Positions 8,173-17,069 of a stretch of DNA of 37,604 nucleotides are shown one piece after another. The notes beneath the pieces were generated by a model that was not told the origin of the DNA, made no database searches, and saw only the letters and a list, made by a program, of their open reading frames with translations. Position 1 is the stretch's first letter; each line of letters starts with the position of its first letter. The position numbers and the translations under genes are program-made. Source of the DNA: an uncultured Gammaproteobacteria bacterium (lineage in GTDB: Bacteria > Pseudomonadota > Gammaproteobacteria > GCA-001735895); NCBI GenBank assembly GCA_937936805.1, contig CALDDP010000223.1:1-37604 (forward strand). Direction: 5' to 3'.

Positions 8173-9114
8173 ATGAATTACAGAAATTTCTTTCTTGCAA
8201 CCAGTCTGCTGGTTGCCAGCAGCCTGCCTGCCATTTCCCAGGCCGCCGACGCGATCAAGATTCCTATCAACGAGTGGACAGGCCAGCACATCTCGGCCCA
8301 TATCACCGGCTCGTTGTTCAAGAAAGCCGGCTACGACGTCGAATATATCACCGCGGGCGCGGTGCCGCAGTTCGCGGCGATTGCGCAAGGTGATTTGCAC
8401 GTGCAGCCGGAAACCTGGACCAACAACGTCGGCGACATTTATCCGAAAGCAGTGGCCAAGGGCGACATCGTGGTCGTCGGTTCGCTCGGTCTGCAGCCGA
8501 GGGAGAGCTGGATCTTCCCGCCCTACATGAAGGAAAAATGCCCGGGCTTGCCCAGTTACGAGGCGCTTTACGATTGCGCGCAGGCATTTGCTGCCTCGGA
8601 CACTTTCCCCAACGGACGCCTGATCACCTATCCGGCCGACTGGGGCACTCGCTCCAAGGATGTCGTGGCGCAGATCGGAATACCGTTTCAGCCGGTCGCC
8701 GGTGGTTCTGAAGGCGCAATGATTGCCGAGGTCAAGAGCGCCTATGCCTCCAAACAGCCGATTCTTATGATGTTCTGGCAGCCGCACTGGCTGTTTGCCG
8801 AATACGATTTCGACTGGATCGAATGGGATTCGGCGCAGGGCGAGTGTGTCGAGGAAAAGGGGCAGAAGCGAGGCAAGGCCTGCGGTTTCCAGCAAGCCTC
8901 GATCGACAAGATCATGAGCAAGGATTTCGCCGCCAAGTGGCCGGGTGCCGCCAAGCTGTATGAGCAGATGGTGGTCGACAATACGACCATGAATGGGTTA
9001 ATGCTCGAGATTGATAGAAAGGGCCGCAAAGTCGAGGACGTGGTCGCCGAATGGATGGGCGCCAACGAAGCGACCTGGAGCCCCTGGGTCAAGGCTGCGA
9101 AGGCGGCACAGTAA
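8173..9114 (+). CDS. Glycine betaine/choline/TMAO-type ABC transporter substrate-binding protein
   Basis: The protein has 313 residues. I chose the ATG at 8173 because GAGGAG lies 9 bases upstream and the signal peptide (MNYRNFFLATSLLVASSLPAISQA) begins there; ATG 8167 and TTG 8128 fit less well. The mature domain is OpuAC-like (type II periplasmic binding fold). It is rich in Trp in the places where this family builds an aromatic cage for quaternary ammonium groups: NEWTGQ (Trp35), ETWTN, PADWGT and MFWQPHW. Four Cys residues could form disulfides. It captures a betaine-like osmolyte in the periplasm and hands it to the permease encoded downstream. TmoX-type (trimethylamine N-oxide), choline and betaine binding proteins share this fold; sequence reading alone does not choose among them. 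A strong hairpin follows the gene, so it is probably made in excess over the ATPase and permease. Confidence 0.88.
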   Translation: MNYRNFFLATSLLVASSLPAISQAADAIKIPINEWTGQHISAHITGSLFKKAGYDVEYITAGAVPQFAAIAQGDLHVQPETWTNNVGDIYPKAVAKGDIVVVGSLGLQPRESWIFPPYMKEKCPGLPSYEALYDCAQAFAASDTFPNGRLITYPADWGTRSKDVVAQIGIPFQPVAGGSEGAMIAEVKSAYASKQPILMMFWQPHWLFAEYDFDWIEWDSAQGECVEEKGQKRGKACGFQQASIDKIMSKDFAAKWPGAAKLYEQMVVDNTTMNGLMLEIDRKGRKVEDVVAEWMGANEATWSPWVKAAKAAQ

Positions 9115-9156
9115 TCCTGTCCCCGGTTCACTGGTATTAGTGATTCAGTAAACTGT

Positions 9157-9188
9157 CGGGGCCGGCGATTCAGCTGGCCCCGGTTTTT
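9157..9188 (+). terminator. Intrinsic terminator/attenuator after the binding-protein gene
   Basis: A 10-bp stem (9157-9166 with 9173-9182, one G-U pair) closes a 6-base loop GATTCA and is followed by five T residues (9184-9188). It lies between the binding-protein gene and the ATPase gene of the same importer, so it is probably leaky and sets their ratio. Confidence 0.8.
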
Positions 9189-9236
9189 CATATTATCGAG
9201 GTGGTCTCGCCAAATCGGTTTTAACAGGAGCGAGCG

Positions 9237-10322
9237 ATGAACGCGGTATCCGAGGAAACCAAGCTTTCCTGCCGGCACGTCTGGAAGGTCTATGCGGGTG
9301 ATGCTACACCTTATTTCAAAAGCGAAGTCGACGGCGCGAACGCGGCGGAACTCTCTGCCCGCATGCGTGAGGACGGTGCGATCCCTGCGGCGGTCGATGT
9401 CAGTTTCGACGTCCACGTCGGCGAAATCTTCGTCATCATGGGCCTGTCCGGCTCCGGCAAGTCAACCATGGTGCGCTGCCTGTCGCGCCTGGTAGAGCCG
9501 ACTCACGGTGAAATCCTGCTCGATGGCGAGGATCTGCTGAAGAAATCCGACAGGGAATTGATCGATATCCGCCGCCACAACATGGGCATGGTGTTTCAGA
9601 ATTTCGGCCTGATGCCACATTTAAGCGTATTCGACAATATCGCCTTCCCGCTGTCGCTACAGGGGGTGCCGATGGCTGAGCAGGTCGAGAGAGTGCGGCG
9701 GGTGATCGAACTCGTCGGTCTCGAGGGACGCGAAACTTCTTATCCGACAGAGCTTTCCGGCGGCCAGCAACAGCGAGTCGGTATTGCCCGCTCGCTGGCG
9801 GTGGAACCCGAGCTATGGTTTCTGGACGAGCCTTTCTCGGCGCTCGATCCGCTGATCCGCCGGCAAATGCAGGACGAGTTCCTGCGTATCCAGAAAACGC
9901 TGCAAAAATCGATCGTTTTTATCACCCACGATTTTCTCGAGGCGCTCAAGATCGCGGACCGAATGATGATCATGCGCGACGGCATGGTAGTGCAGGTAGG
10001 CTCGCCGGCGGAACTGATCGTCAACCCGGCGGACGACTACGTCGCCGAGTTTACCGAAGATGTGCCCCTGGTGCGGGTATTGAAAGCCACCGACGTACTC
10101 GATCCCGAACAGGCGCCGACAGCGGAAATGCCGCAGCGGGATTGCCAGTGCAGCGTCGAGGAATTACTGTCCCTGCTGTCGACCCACCGGGAAGGCATCG
10201 CCGCGATGCGCGACGGCTCGCCGATTGGCGTGGTGACCGCGGCCAGCGTGATCACCGCGCTGGCGCATGCGGAGCGCGGCGATGAAGAGGAGGCCGCGAT
10301 GCTGGAAGAGGTCTCGAATTGA
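9237..10322 (+). CDS. Glycine betaine/proline-type ABC transporter ATPase with C-terminal CBS-like region
   Basis: The 361-residue protein starts at an ATG with AGGAG 7 bases upstream. All ABC ATPase motifs are present: Walker A GLSGSGKST (69-77), Q-loop FQNFGL (120-125), signature LSGGQQQR (173-180), Walker B LWFLDEP (193-199) and the switch His231 in FITHD. As in ProV/OpuAA ATPases, an N-terminal extension precedes Walker A, and a C-terminal regulatory region of about 80 residues (280-361) looks CBS-like; in OpuA such regions sense ionic strength. It energises import by the permease encoded next. The TGA stop overlaps the TTG start of the permease, so translation is probably coupled. Confidence 0.92.
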   Translation: MNAVSEETKLSCRHVWKVYAGDATPYFKSEVDGANAAELSARMREDGAIPAAVDVSFDVHVGEIFVIMGLSGSGKSTMVRCLSRLVEPTHGEILLDGEDLLKKSDRELIDIRRHNMGMVFQNFGLMPHLSVFDNIAFPLSLQGVPMAEQVERVRRVIELVGLEGRETSYPTELSGGQQQRVGIARSLAVEPELWFLDEPFSALDPLIRRQMQDEFLRIQKTLQKSIVFITHDFLEALKIADRMMIMRDGMVVQVGSPAELIVNPADDYVAEFTEDVPLVRVLKATDVLDPEQAPTAEMPQRDCQCSVEELLSLLSTHREGIAAMRDGSPIGVVTAASVITALAHAERGDEEEAAMLEEVSN

Positions 10323-12394
10323 GCCGCTTTCGCGCCATCGACTGGGCCTGGCTCGGCCTGATTGCAATGACGCTGGTACTCCTTGCGTTGCGGGATTCCG
10401 CCACCTGGTTGATCAAGTATCCTGACGAGTGGGTGGTTCCGATCACGCCCTGGCTCAATGTTTTCATGGATTGGTGCGTCGACAATTTCGGCCCGTTCTT
10501 CCGTGCCTTCTCGGCGGCGCTCGACGTCCCCATGTCCGCCGTGCGCGACCTGCTCAACTGGTTGCCCTGGTCGGTCACGCTGGCGCTGTTGACCTATGTC
10601 TCCTATGTCGTCTCCGGCTGGCGGCTGGCGCTGTTTACTTTCCTCGCAATTCTTTACATGGTGGTTATCGGCTACTGGTCGGAATCGATGAATTCGCTGG
10701 CCCTGGTGGCGATTTCGGTCCCCCTGGCGGTGGCGATCGGATTCGGGCTCGGTACCCTGTCCTTTTATTCGAAGCGCGCCGAACGCATCATTGGGCCGAC
10801 GATGGACCTGTTGCAAACCGTGCCGGCCTTCGCCTATTTGCTGCCCATCCTGCTGCTGTTCGGCTTCGGGCCGGTGGTCGGTTTGATCGCCAGTGTGCTC
10901 TATGCCTTCCCGCCGACCGTGCGCAACACGATGCTGGGTCTCTCGCGCGTGCCCGCGGAAGTGATCGAAGCGGGCCTGATGGCCGGCGCGACGCCGCGCC
11001 AGTTGTTCTGGCGGGTACGCACGCCGACCGCCTTGCGCCAGATATTACTCGGCGTCAACCAGACCACAATGGCGGCGTTCTCGATGGTTATCATTGCATC
11101 GATCATCGGTGGTACCGCGGACATCGGCTGGGAAGTGCTGTCGACAATGCGCAAGGCCCAGTTCGGCGAGAGCCTGCTGGCCGGCATCGTCATCGCGCTG
11201 ATGGCGATGGTCATGGACCGGATAACCGCGGCGGCGGCGATTGCCGAACCGGGTGAGCCGAAAATCAACCAGGGTTTCGTCGCGCGGCATCGCTTCTTGA
11301 TCCTGTTTACGGCGGTGGGTCTCGGGGTTGCCCTGCTTTCGCAATTCCTGTCGTTTCTCGTCGATTATCCCGAGGTCTGGCAGATCTATCCGGCGCAGAT
11401 CCTTAACGACGGCGTCAACTATCTTGTCGTCGAACACGCCGCGACCATTAACCTGATCAAAAGCTGGGCATTCTTTTTCGTGATGTTGCCGGTGAAGATG
11501 GGTTTCGAGCAGACGATCACCCCCTATAGCTGGGGTTTTGAATTTAGCGGCGCGCTGAAACTGCTTTATGCGATCGCGGCGGTCGGGCTGACGCTGTGGG
11601 CTGCCTTCAGGCGTGGTTTGAGTCGCGCGATTCTGATCGCCTTTTGCGCCACCTTGCTGTTTTTCGGCCTGACCCGTCTGCCGTGGCCGGCATTACTGGC
11701 GATGGCGACCCTGTTAAGCTGGCAGCTCGGCGGCACCCGGCTTGCGCTCGGAACCCTTGCCGGTCTGGGATTCCTGGTGCTTGCGGGTGTATGGCCGCAA
11801 ACGCTGTTGTCGATTTACCTGTGTGGCCTGGCCGTGTTGCTGTCTTTTGTCATCGGTGTCGCGCTCGGTGTGCTGGCTTCGGAATTCGACGGGGTTTCGG
11901 CTTTTCTGCGCCCGATCAACGACACACTGCAGACGATGCCGCTGTTTGTCATTCTGATTCCATTCGTGATGATCTTCAAAATAGGTGAATTCACGGCCTT
12001 GCTCGCGATTATGGCTTACGCGATCGTACCGGCGATCCGCTATGCCGAACACGGGCTCAGGAGCGTATCCGATACCGTAATCGAAGCGGCCACGGCAATC
12101 GGCTGCACCCGCTGGCAGATGCTGTGGCGGGTGAAATTGCCGCTTGCGCTGCCGGTGATGATGCTCGGGCTCAACCAGACCATCATGTACGGTATCGCCA
12201 TGCTCGTGATTGCCGCGCTGGTCGGTACCAACGGACTCGGTCAACGGGTTTACATCGGACTCGGCGACGGTGACTTCGGTGTCGGCATGGTCGCCGGTAT
12301 CGGCATGGCGATCATCGCCATCATCGCCGATCGACTCACCCAGGCCTGGAGCAGGAAACGGCAGACTGAGCTGGGTATCGATGTGGAGCAGTGA
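10319..12394 (+). CDS. Double-domain betaine-type ABC transporter permease
   Basis: The 691-residue membrane protein uses a TTG start overlapping the ATPase stop (TTGA). It contains two complete binding-protein-dependent permease domains in tandem. Each has an EAA loop that contacts the ATPase: EAGLMAGATPRQLFWRV (first half) and EAATAIGCTRWQMLWRV (second half), both followed by P-x-AL and by an NQT segment. Most ProW/OpuAB proteins carry one such domain and act as homodimers, so this fusion should serve as a complete pore. The C-terminus ends shortly after the last helix (ADRLTQAWSRKRQ). Together with the two preceding genes it forms an osmolyte/quaternary amine importer whose co-transcribed downstream genes are catabolic, which points to nutrient uptake rather than osmoprotection. 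Confidence 0.92.
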   Translation: MSRFRAIDWAWLGLIAMTLVLLALRDSATWLIKYPDEWVVPITPWLNVFMDWCVDNFGPFFRAFSAALDVPMSAVRDLLNWLPWSVTLALLTYVSYVVSGWRLALFTFLAILYMVVIGYWSESMNSLALVAISVPLAVAIGFGLGTLSFYSKRAERIIGPTMDLLQTVPAFAYLLPILLLFGFGPVVGLIASVLYAFPPTVRNTMLGLSRVPAEVIEAGLMAGATPRQLFWRVRTPTALRQILLGVNQTTMAAFSMVIIASIIGGTADIGWEVLSTMRKAQFGESLLAGIVIALMAMVMDRITAAAAIAEPGEPKINQGFVARHRFLILFTAVGLGVALLSQFLSFLVDYPEVWQIYPAQILNDGVNYLVVEHAATINLIKSWAFFFVMLPVKMGFEQTITPYSWGFEFSGALKLLYAIAAVGLTLWAAFRRGLSRAILIAFCATLLFFGLTRLPWPALLAMATLLSWQLGGTRLALGTLAGLGFLVLAGVWPQTLLSIYLCGLAVLLSFVIGVALGVLASEFDGVSAFLRPINDTLQTMPLFVILIPFVMIFKIGEFTALLAIMAYAIVPAIRYAEHGLRSVSDTVIEAATAIGCTRWQMLWRVKLPLALPVMMLGLNQTIMYGIAMLVIAALVGTNGLGQRVYIGLGDGDFGVGMVAGIGMAIIAIIADRLTQAWSRKRQTELGIDVEQ

Positions 12395-12550
12395 AGAACT
12401 AACGCGGCGAAACCCGGCCGTGACGGAGCCGCTGTCGAAAGCAGTGTTCACTGTGCGGCGGCTGCGCATAATCGATCGACCACATCCCGCGTTCGAAGCC
12501 ATGCCGCAGGATAGTACCTGTGCCGAACTGGCAGGGCGCCGCCTTTCCCG

Positions 12551-14875
12551 ATGAGCAAACTGCCTTTGACCAGCAATCACTGGGGCACCTACCGCGTTGA
12601 AACCGAAAGCGGTGTCGTCAAGGCATTGCACGGTTTTGAAGAAGACGATGATGTGTCGGCCATCGGCAGCGGCATCGTAGACGTGCTCGATGCGCCGTCG
12701 AGAATCAAGGCGCCGATGGTCAGGAAAAGCTGGTTTGAATCGGGTCCGGGCAGCAATAACCATCTGCGCGGCGCCGAAGCCTTTGTCGAAGTGACCTGGG
12801 AGCAGGCTGAAAAGCTCGTTGCCGAAGAATTGTCCCGGGTTAAGAATCAGTATGGTAATCAGGCTATTTTCGGTGGTTCCTACGGCTGGTCCAGTGCGGG
12901 TCGGTTTCATCATGCGCCAGGCCAGTTGCATCGTTTTTTAAAGTGTATCGGTGGTTATACCCGTTCGGTTGGCACCTATAGTTTCGCCGCCGCTGAAGTC
13001 ATCGTGCCGCACGTGCTCGGCGATTACTGGGCCCTGTTACTGGAAACCACCAGTTGGCGTTCGGTCATCGGTGAGGGTCGGTTGGTGGTTGCAATTGGGG
13101 GCATGCCGTGGAAGAACGGGCAGATAAACGCCGGTGGTGTCGGCCGCCATGTCCAGCGGGAGCATATGCTTGCAGCGCGGGATGCGGGCGTCGAGTTTGT
13201 AAACGTCAGCCCGATCCGCGCCGATGTCGACGATTCCCTGAATGCCGAGTGGTTGGCGCTGCGACCCGGAACCGACACGGCGCTGTTGATCGCGATTGCC
13301 AAAACGCTGGCCGACGAGCAGCTCATGGATAACGCGTTTCTTGAGCGATACACCATCGGCATGGATGAGTTTCGCAATTACCTGGATGGCGTCGATGACG
13401 GTATCGCCAAGGATGCCGACTGGGCGTCTGCGATTTGCGCGGTTCCCGCGGACCGTATTCGCGATCTTGCGCGCCGTATGGCTGCCAGTCGAGCGATGCT
13501 GTCGATCAGCTGGTCGTTAACCCGGCAGCATCACGGCGAGCATGCATTCTGGGCCGCGATTACCGTGGCCGCGATGCTGGGCCAGATCGGCCTGCCGGGC
13601 GGCGGCATTACCTTTGGCTACTCGACCACCAACGGGATTGGCGGGCACAATACCAAGGTACCGGGCGCGTCGTTACCGCAGGGGCAAAACGCGATTTCGA
13701 GCTTCATACCGGTGGCCCGCATCAGTGACATGCTGTTGCAACCCGGCAAGCCATTCGAATTCAATGGCGGCAGCTACGAGTATCCCGACATTCACCTGGT
13801 TTACTGGGCCGGCGGTAACCCGTTTCATCATCACCAGGACCTCAACAAAATGCTTAAGGCCTGGCAAAAGCCCGACACCGTCGTGGTAAACGAGTGGTGC
13901 TGGAACAGCATGGCCAAACACTCTGATATTGTGCTGCCCTGTACCACAACATTAGAGCGCAATGACATATCGATATCGCCACGCGATCCTTACGTGATTG
14001 ATATGCAGCAGGCGATCAGGCCGATTGGTGGCAGTCGTAATGACTACGATATCTTCACCGGCATCGCGCGACGGATGGGTATCGAGGCGGCGTTTACCGA
14101 GGGTCGCAGTGAACGGCAGTGGATAGAGTCGATCTATGCGGCGACCGTCGAGCGTGCGAAAGACAAAGGGTTTAATATGCCCGACTATGCGGATTTTAAG
14201 AAAGCCGGCTGGTTTAAACCCGAGCCACCCGCTGAAGCGGTGGTGATGTTGCGAGGCTTTCGGGATGATCCAATAGCGCATTCTCTACCAACCCCGTCAG
14301 GTAAAATTGAAATATATTCTGCCGTTATAGCCGGTTTCAAATACGACGACTGTCCCGGCCATGCGACCTGGATGGAACCGTTTGAATGGCTCGGCGGCGC
14401 TACCGCAGATTTCCCGTTGCATCTCATTTCCAATCAACCAAAGACTAAACTTCACTCGCAGCTGGATCACGGCAGCCATTGCCGCGCGGCCAAAATCAAT
14501 CAGCGCGAACCGATCATGCTGCATCCCGAGGATGCCAGGGCCAGGAACCTGGTCGACGGGGATGTGGTGCGCGTGTTTAACCAGCGCGGTGCCTGCCTGG
14601 GCGGGGTGATAATCGATGACCAGGTGATGCCCGGCGTGGTGCAAATGAGCACCGGCGCCTGGTACGACCCGCTCGACCCGGCTGAGCCGGGAAGCCTGTG
14701 CAAGCACGGCAATCCGAACCTGCTGACGCCTGACATCGGCACATCCCGGCTCGCACAGGGGCCGATCGCGCATACCTGCCTGGTGGAGGTAGAGCGCTAC
14801 CCGGGTCCGTTACCTCAGGTCACGGCCTTCGATCCACCTGAAATCCTGCGCCAACACGAGCCGGCTGCGCACTGA
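12551..14875 (+). CDS. Cytoplasmic molybdopterin N-/S-oxide reductase-like enzyme (BisC/DorA/TorA family)
   Basis: This 774-residue protein starts MSKLPLTSNHWGTY, which lines up with the very N-terminus of the cytoplasmic BisC enzymes; there is no twin-arginine signal and no N-terminal Cys motif for an Fe-S cluster. The Mo site is recognisable: GGSYGWSSAGRFHHA (Trp113 matching the active-site Trp of DMSO reductase) and GTYSFAAAEVIVPHV, where Ser144 is the expected Mo ligand. C-terminal HLISNQPKTKLHSQLDH and TGAWYDP fit the bis-MGD-binding domains. The family reduces TMAO, DMSO, biotin sulfoxide or methionine sulfoxide. It lies 156 bp after the permease gene and before a demethylase gene, so an imported amine oxide such as TMAO is an attractive substrate, but that is inference. 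Its electron donor is not encoded nearby. Confidence 0.88.
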   Translation: MSKLPLTSNHWGTYRVETESGVVKALHGFEEDDDVSAIGSGIVDVLDAPSRIKAPMVRKSWFESGPGSNNHLRGAEAFVEVTWEQAEKLVAEELSRVKNQYGNQAIFGGSYGWSSAGRFHHAPGQLHRFLKCIGGYTRSVGTYSFAAAEVIVPHVLGDYWALLLETTSWRSVIGEGRLVVAIGGMPWKNGQINAGGVGRHVQREHMLAARDAGVEFVNVSPIRADVDDSLNAEWLALRPGTDTALLIAIAKTLADEQLMDNAFLERYTIGMDEFRNYLDGVDDGIAKDADWASAICAVPADRIRDLARRMAASRAMLSISWSLTRQHHGEHAFWAAITVAAMLGQIGLPGGGITFGYSTTNGIGGHNTKVPGASLPQGQNAISSFIPVARISDMLLQPGKPFEFNGGSYEYPDIHLVYWAGGNPFHHHQDLNKMLKAWQKPDTVVVNEWCWNSMAKHSDIVLPCTTTLERNDISISPRDPYVIDMQQAIRPIGGSRNDYDIFTGIARRMGIEAAFTEGRSERQWIESIYAATVERAKDKGFNMPDYADFKKAGWFKPEPPAEAVVMLRGFRDDPIAHSLPTPSGKIEIYSAVIAGFKYDDCPGHATWMEPFEWLGGATADFPLHLISNQPKTKLHSQLDHGSHCRAAKINQREPIMLHPEDARARNLVDGDVVRVFNQRGACLGGVIIDDQVMPGVVQMSTGAWYDPLDPAEPGSLCKHGNPNLLTPDIGTSRLAQGPIAHTCLVEVERYPGPLPQVTAFDPPEILRQHEPAAH

Positions 14876-14919
14876 GCAGCCGGAGGCCTGTTTCAACAAC
14901 ACCATAGAGACCAGATTGA

Positions 14920-16134
14920 ATGAACATCCAGGAAAGTCTTGATATCAACGATACCGTGCGCATCAGCTCAAGAGCCTTTGAAGCGTCACCTTATCTCGCG
15001 CGATACGATGATCCGAATATGATTCGCGGCGTTTACGCGGGTCGCTTCTTCACCATTTATAACAGTGAGGATCCGATTCAAAAATACTGGACCTTGCGGC
15101 GCAAAGCGCTGATTTACGACGTTCCGGAAAAGCCGCTCGAGATTTCCGGCCCCGACGTGGTGCCGTTTCTGGAGAAGGTGTTCGCGCGAACCATCTCTTC
15201 ACTGCAGGTGGGGCGCGGTCGTTACGCCATTGCCTGCACCCCCCGGGGCGGCGTGTTCATGGATGGCGTGTTATTCAAGCTGGCAGACGATCGCTACTGG
15301 TACGTGCAGGCCGATGGTGCGATGGAAACCTGGTTTATTGCCCATAGCGGTGGCTTCGATGTCACTATTACCGATCCCAACTCCCGCGTGATCCAGATCC
15401 AGGGACCTGCATCGTTCGACATTATGAATGCGGCTTCGGCCGGCGCTATTAGCGAAGAGATGCGGTATTTTCATGCCGGTTTTTTCGATCTCGGCGGGCA
15501 ACAGCTCTACGTGTCTAGAACCGGTTTTACCAACGAGCTCGGGTTCGAAATCTACTGCCAGGGCGAGGCGACCGATCACCTGGCCCTGTGGGATCACTTG
15601 ATCGCGTCGGGCGATCCGTTCGGCATGGAATTTTCCAGTACGCGTTCGTTGACGATACGTCGTATCGAGGCGGGTATTCTAGGCAATATGACCGATATGG
15701 ATATGTCGATGACGCCCTTCGACGCCGGTCTCGAACCATTTGTCGATATGGATAAGCGCGATTTCATCGGCCGCGATGCACTCGTCGATTCCGACCGACG
15801 TACGCGCCTCTACGGCGTAACCTGCGCCGATGCGATTCCGGGTCGCGGCAGTGCCGTTCTCGATGATGATGCAGTGGTTGGGAAGTTGACCGCGGGCGTC
15901 TACTCGCCGACGCTGGGCTGTGGCATTGGTTACGTCGTCTTCGATCATGCGGGTGAATGGAACAGTCGCGGCATGCATGTCAGGCTGCCGGACGGGAAGG
16001 TATATCCCTGTAATATTGTAGAGCTTCCGTTTTTCGATCCGGAGAAACTTATCGTCAGGGGCCTGGACAGGACGATTCCCGAAGCGCCCGTGGTCGCGTC
16101 CGAGAAATCCGCGAAGCTGGAATCCGTTTTTTGA
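14920..16134 (+). CDS. GcvT/DmdA-family folate-dependent demethylase
   Basis: The 404-residue protein belongs to the aminomethyltransferase (GcvT) superfamily. The N-terminal folate-binding domain shows LRRKALIYDVPEKPLEISG, then GRGRYAIACTPRGGVFMDGVLFKL, RVIQIQGPASFDIM and SRTGFTNELGFEIYC. The C-terminal beta-barrel part has LEPFVDMDKRDFIGRDAL and AGVYSPTLGCGIGYV. Members move a methyl or methylene group from N, S or O donors (glycine, dimethylglycine, DMSP, lignin methoxyls) to tetrahydrofolate. The length and some blocks (for example DRYWYVQAD) recall DmdA, but I cannot separate DMSP demethylase from N-demethylases by eye. It sits 44 bp after the Mo enzyme gene and 21 bp before a CoA-lyase gene, so the three are likely one transcript. 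Confidence 0.85.
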   Translation: MNIQESLDINDTVRISSRAFEASPYLARYDDPNMIRGVYAGRFFTIYNSEDPIQKYWTLRRKALIYDVPEKPLEISGPDVVPFLEKVFARTISSLQVGRGRYAIACTPRGGVFMDGVLFKLADDRYWYVQADGAMETWFIAHSGGFDVTITDPNSRVIQIQGPASFDIMNAASAGAISEEMRYFHAGFFDLGGQQLYVSRTGFTNELGFEIYCQGEATDHLALWDHLIASGDPFGMEFSSTRSLTIRRIEAGILGNMTDMDMSMTPFDAGLEPFVDMDKRDFIGRDALVDSDRRTRLYGVTCADAIPGRGSAVLDDDAVVGKLTAGVYSPTLGCGIGYVVFDHAGEWNSRGMHVRLPDGKVYPCNIVELPFFDPEKLIVRGLDRTIPEAPVVASEKSAKLESVF

Positions 16135-16155
16135 GCAAAACACCATAGGACAATC

Positions 16156-17013
16156 ATGAGCGATTCGATCGTGCGGCCGCGCCGCAGTTTCATTTTCACG
16201 CCGGGATTGAAGCCCGAGATGTTTCCCAAGGCGCTGGCCTCGGGCACCGACATTGTCTGCGTCGAACTCGAAGACGGTATTGCGCCGAAAGACAAGACTG
16301 AGGCGCGCAAAAAAGCACTGGCTTTATTTGAAACCCCGCAGGCGGATGACGGAGTCGAACGAATTCTGCGCATCAACTGTATGCGCGAGCAATTCGGTGT
16401 TGAAGATGTGCAGGCAATCCTGGCTACCGAGACGCCGCCGCCGGCGCTGATGATGCCCAAGATCAGAACGCCCGACGAGGTCGTGATGCTCGATAATCTG
16501 CTCACCGAACGAGGACACGACACGCGGTTGCACATCATCATCGAAACCAACGCCGGTCTCGAAGCCTGCTACGAGATCGCGCATTGCAGTTCACGTATCG
16601 ATGCCCTTTTTTTCGGCGGCGTCGACATGGCCGCGGAGCTGCGCTGCGAAAATGCCTGGGAACCGTTGCTCTATGCGCGCTCACGCGTGGTGCATGCCGC
16701 CGCATCCGCCGGGCTCGATGTGATCGACGTGCCTTACCTCGACCTCGAAGACCATGAGGGGATGGTGGTGGCCGCAGGGCAGGCAAAAGCACTTGGTTTT
16801 TCCGGCAAGGGGGCGATCCACCCGAAACAGATCGCCGCGCTCAACGACGTGTTCACGCCGCGCGAAGACGAGATTGCCCGCGCTTGCCGCATTATCGAAA
16901 CATTTGAACAGGCCGATACCGGCCTCGTGGTGATCGACGGTAAGCTGATCGAAAAACCGGTCTTACGCGACATGTATCGCATTGTCGCCATTGCCGATCG
17001 AGTAAGCGAATAA
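16156..17013 (+). CDS. HpcH/HpaI-CitE family CoA-ester lyase (malyl-/citramalyl-CoA lyase-like)
   Basis: The 285-residue protein is of usual length for the CitE/malyl-CoA lyase family. It begins RRSFIFTPGLKPEMFPKAL, has the VELEDG loop (acidic Mg2+ ligands nearby), LRINCMREQFG with a substrate-binding Arg, IIIETNAGL, FFGGVDMAAEL and the family phrase KGAIHPKQIAALN. These enzymes cleave or condense beta-hydroxyacyl-CoA such as malyl-CoA, linking C2 and C1 metabolism (serine cycle) or citramalate and itaconate breakdown. It is the last gene of the importer/Mo enzyme/demethylase run. The physiological substrate is not determined; no other serine-cycle genes are in the window. A terminator hairpin follows. 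Confidence 0.87.
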   Translation: MSDSIVRPRRSFIFTPGLKPEMFPKALASGTDIVCVELEDGIAPKDKTEARKKALALFETPQADDGVERILRINCMREQFGVEDVQAILATETPPPALMMPKIRTPDEVVMLDNLLTERGHDTRLHIIIETNAGLEACYEIAHCSSRIDALFFGGVDMAAELRCENAWEPLLYARSRVVHAAASAGLDVIDVPYLDLEDHEGMVVAAGQAKALGFSGKGAIHPKQIAALNDVFTPREDEIARACRIIETFEQADTGLVVIDGKLIEKPVLRDMYRIVAIADRVSE

Positions 17014-17014
17014 C

Positions 17015-17067
17015 CCCGCAAAGCTGCTACTTCCGGCTAAGCGGCGACTCTTCTGCATTTTTGCGGG
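17015..17067. terminator. Inverted repeat between convergent genes
   Basis: CCCGCAAA (17015-17022) and TTTGCGGG (17060-17067) pair across a 37-base loop that has internal G/C-rich pairing potential. The element fills the short gap between the lyase gene (plus) and the first flavoprotein gene (minus), both of which end here. A bidirectional terminator is likely, although the loop is long. Confidence 0.45.
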
Positions 17068-17069
17068 TC

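Noticed and set aside
12395-12550. A missing small gene between the permease and Mo enzyme genes
   Set aside because: No frame with a start and ribosome-binding site was seen in these 156 bp.
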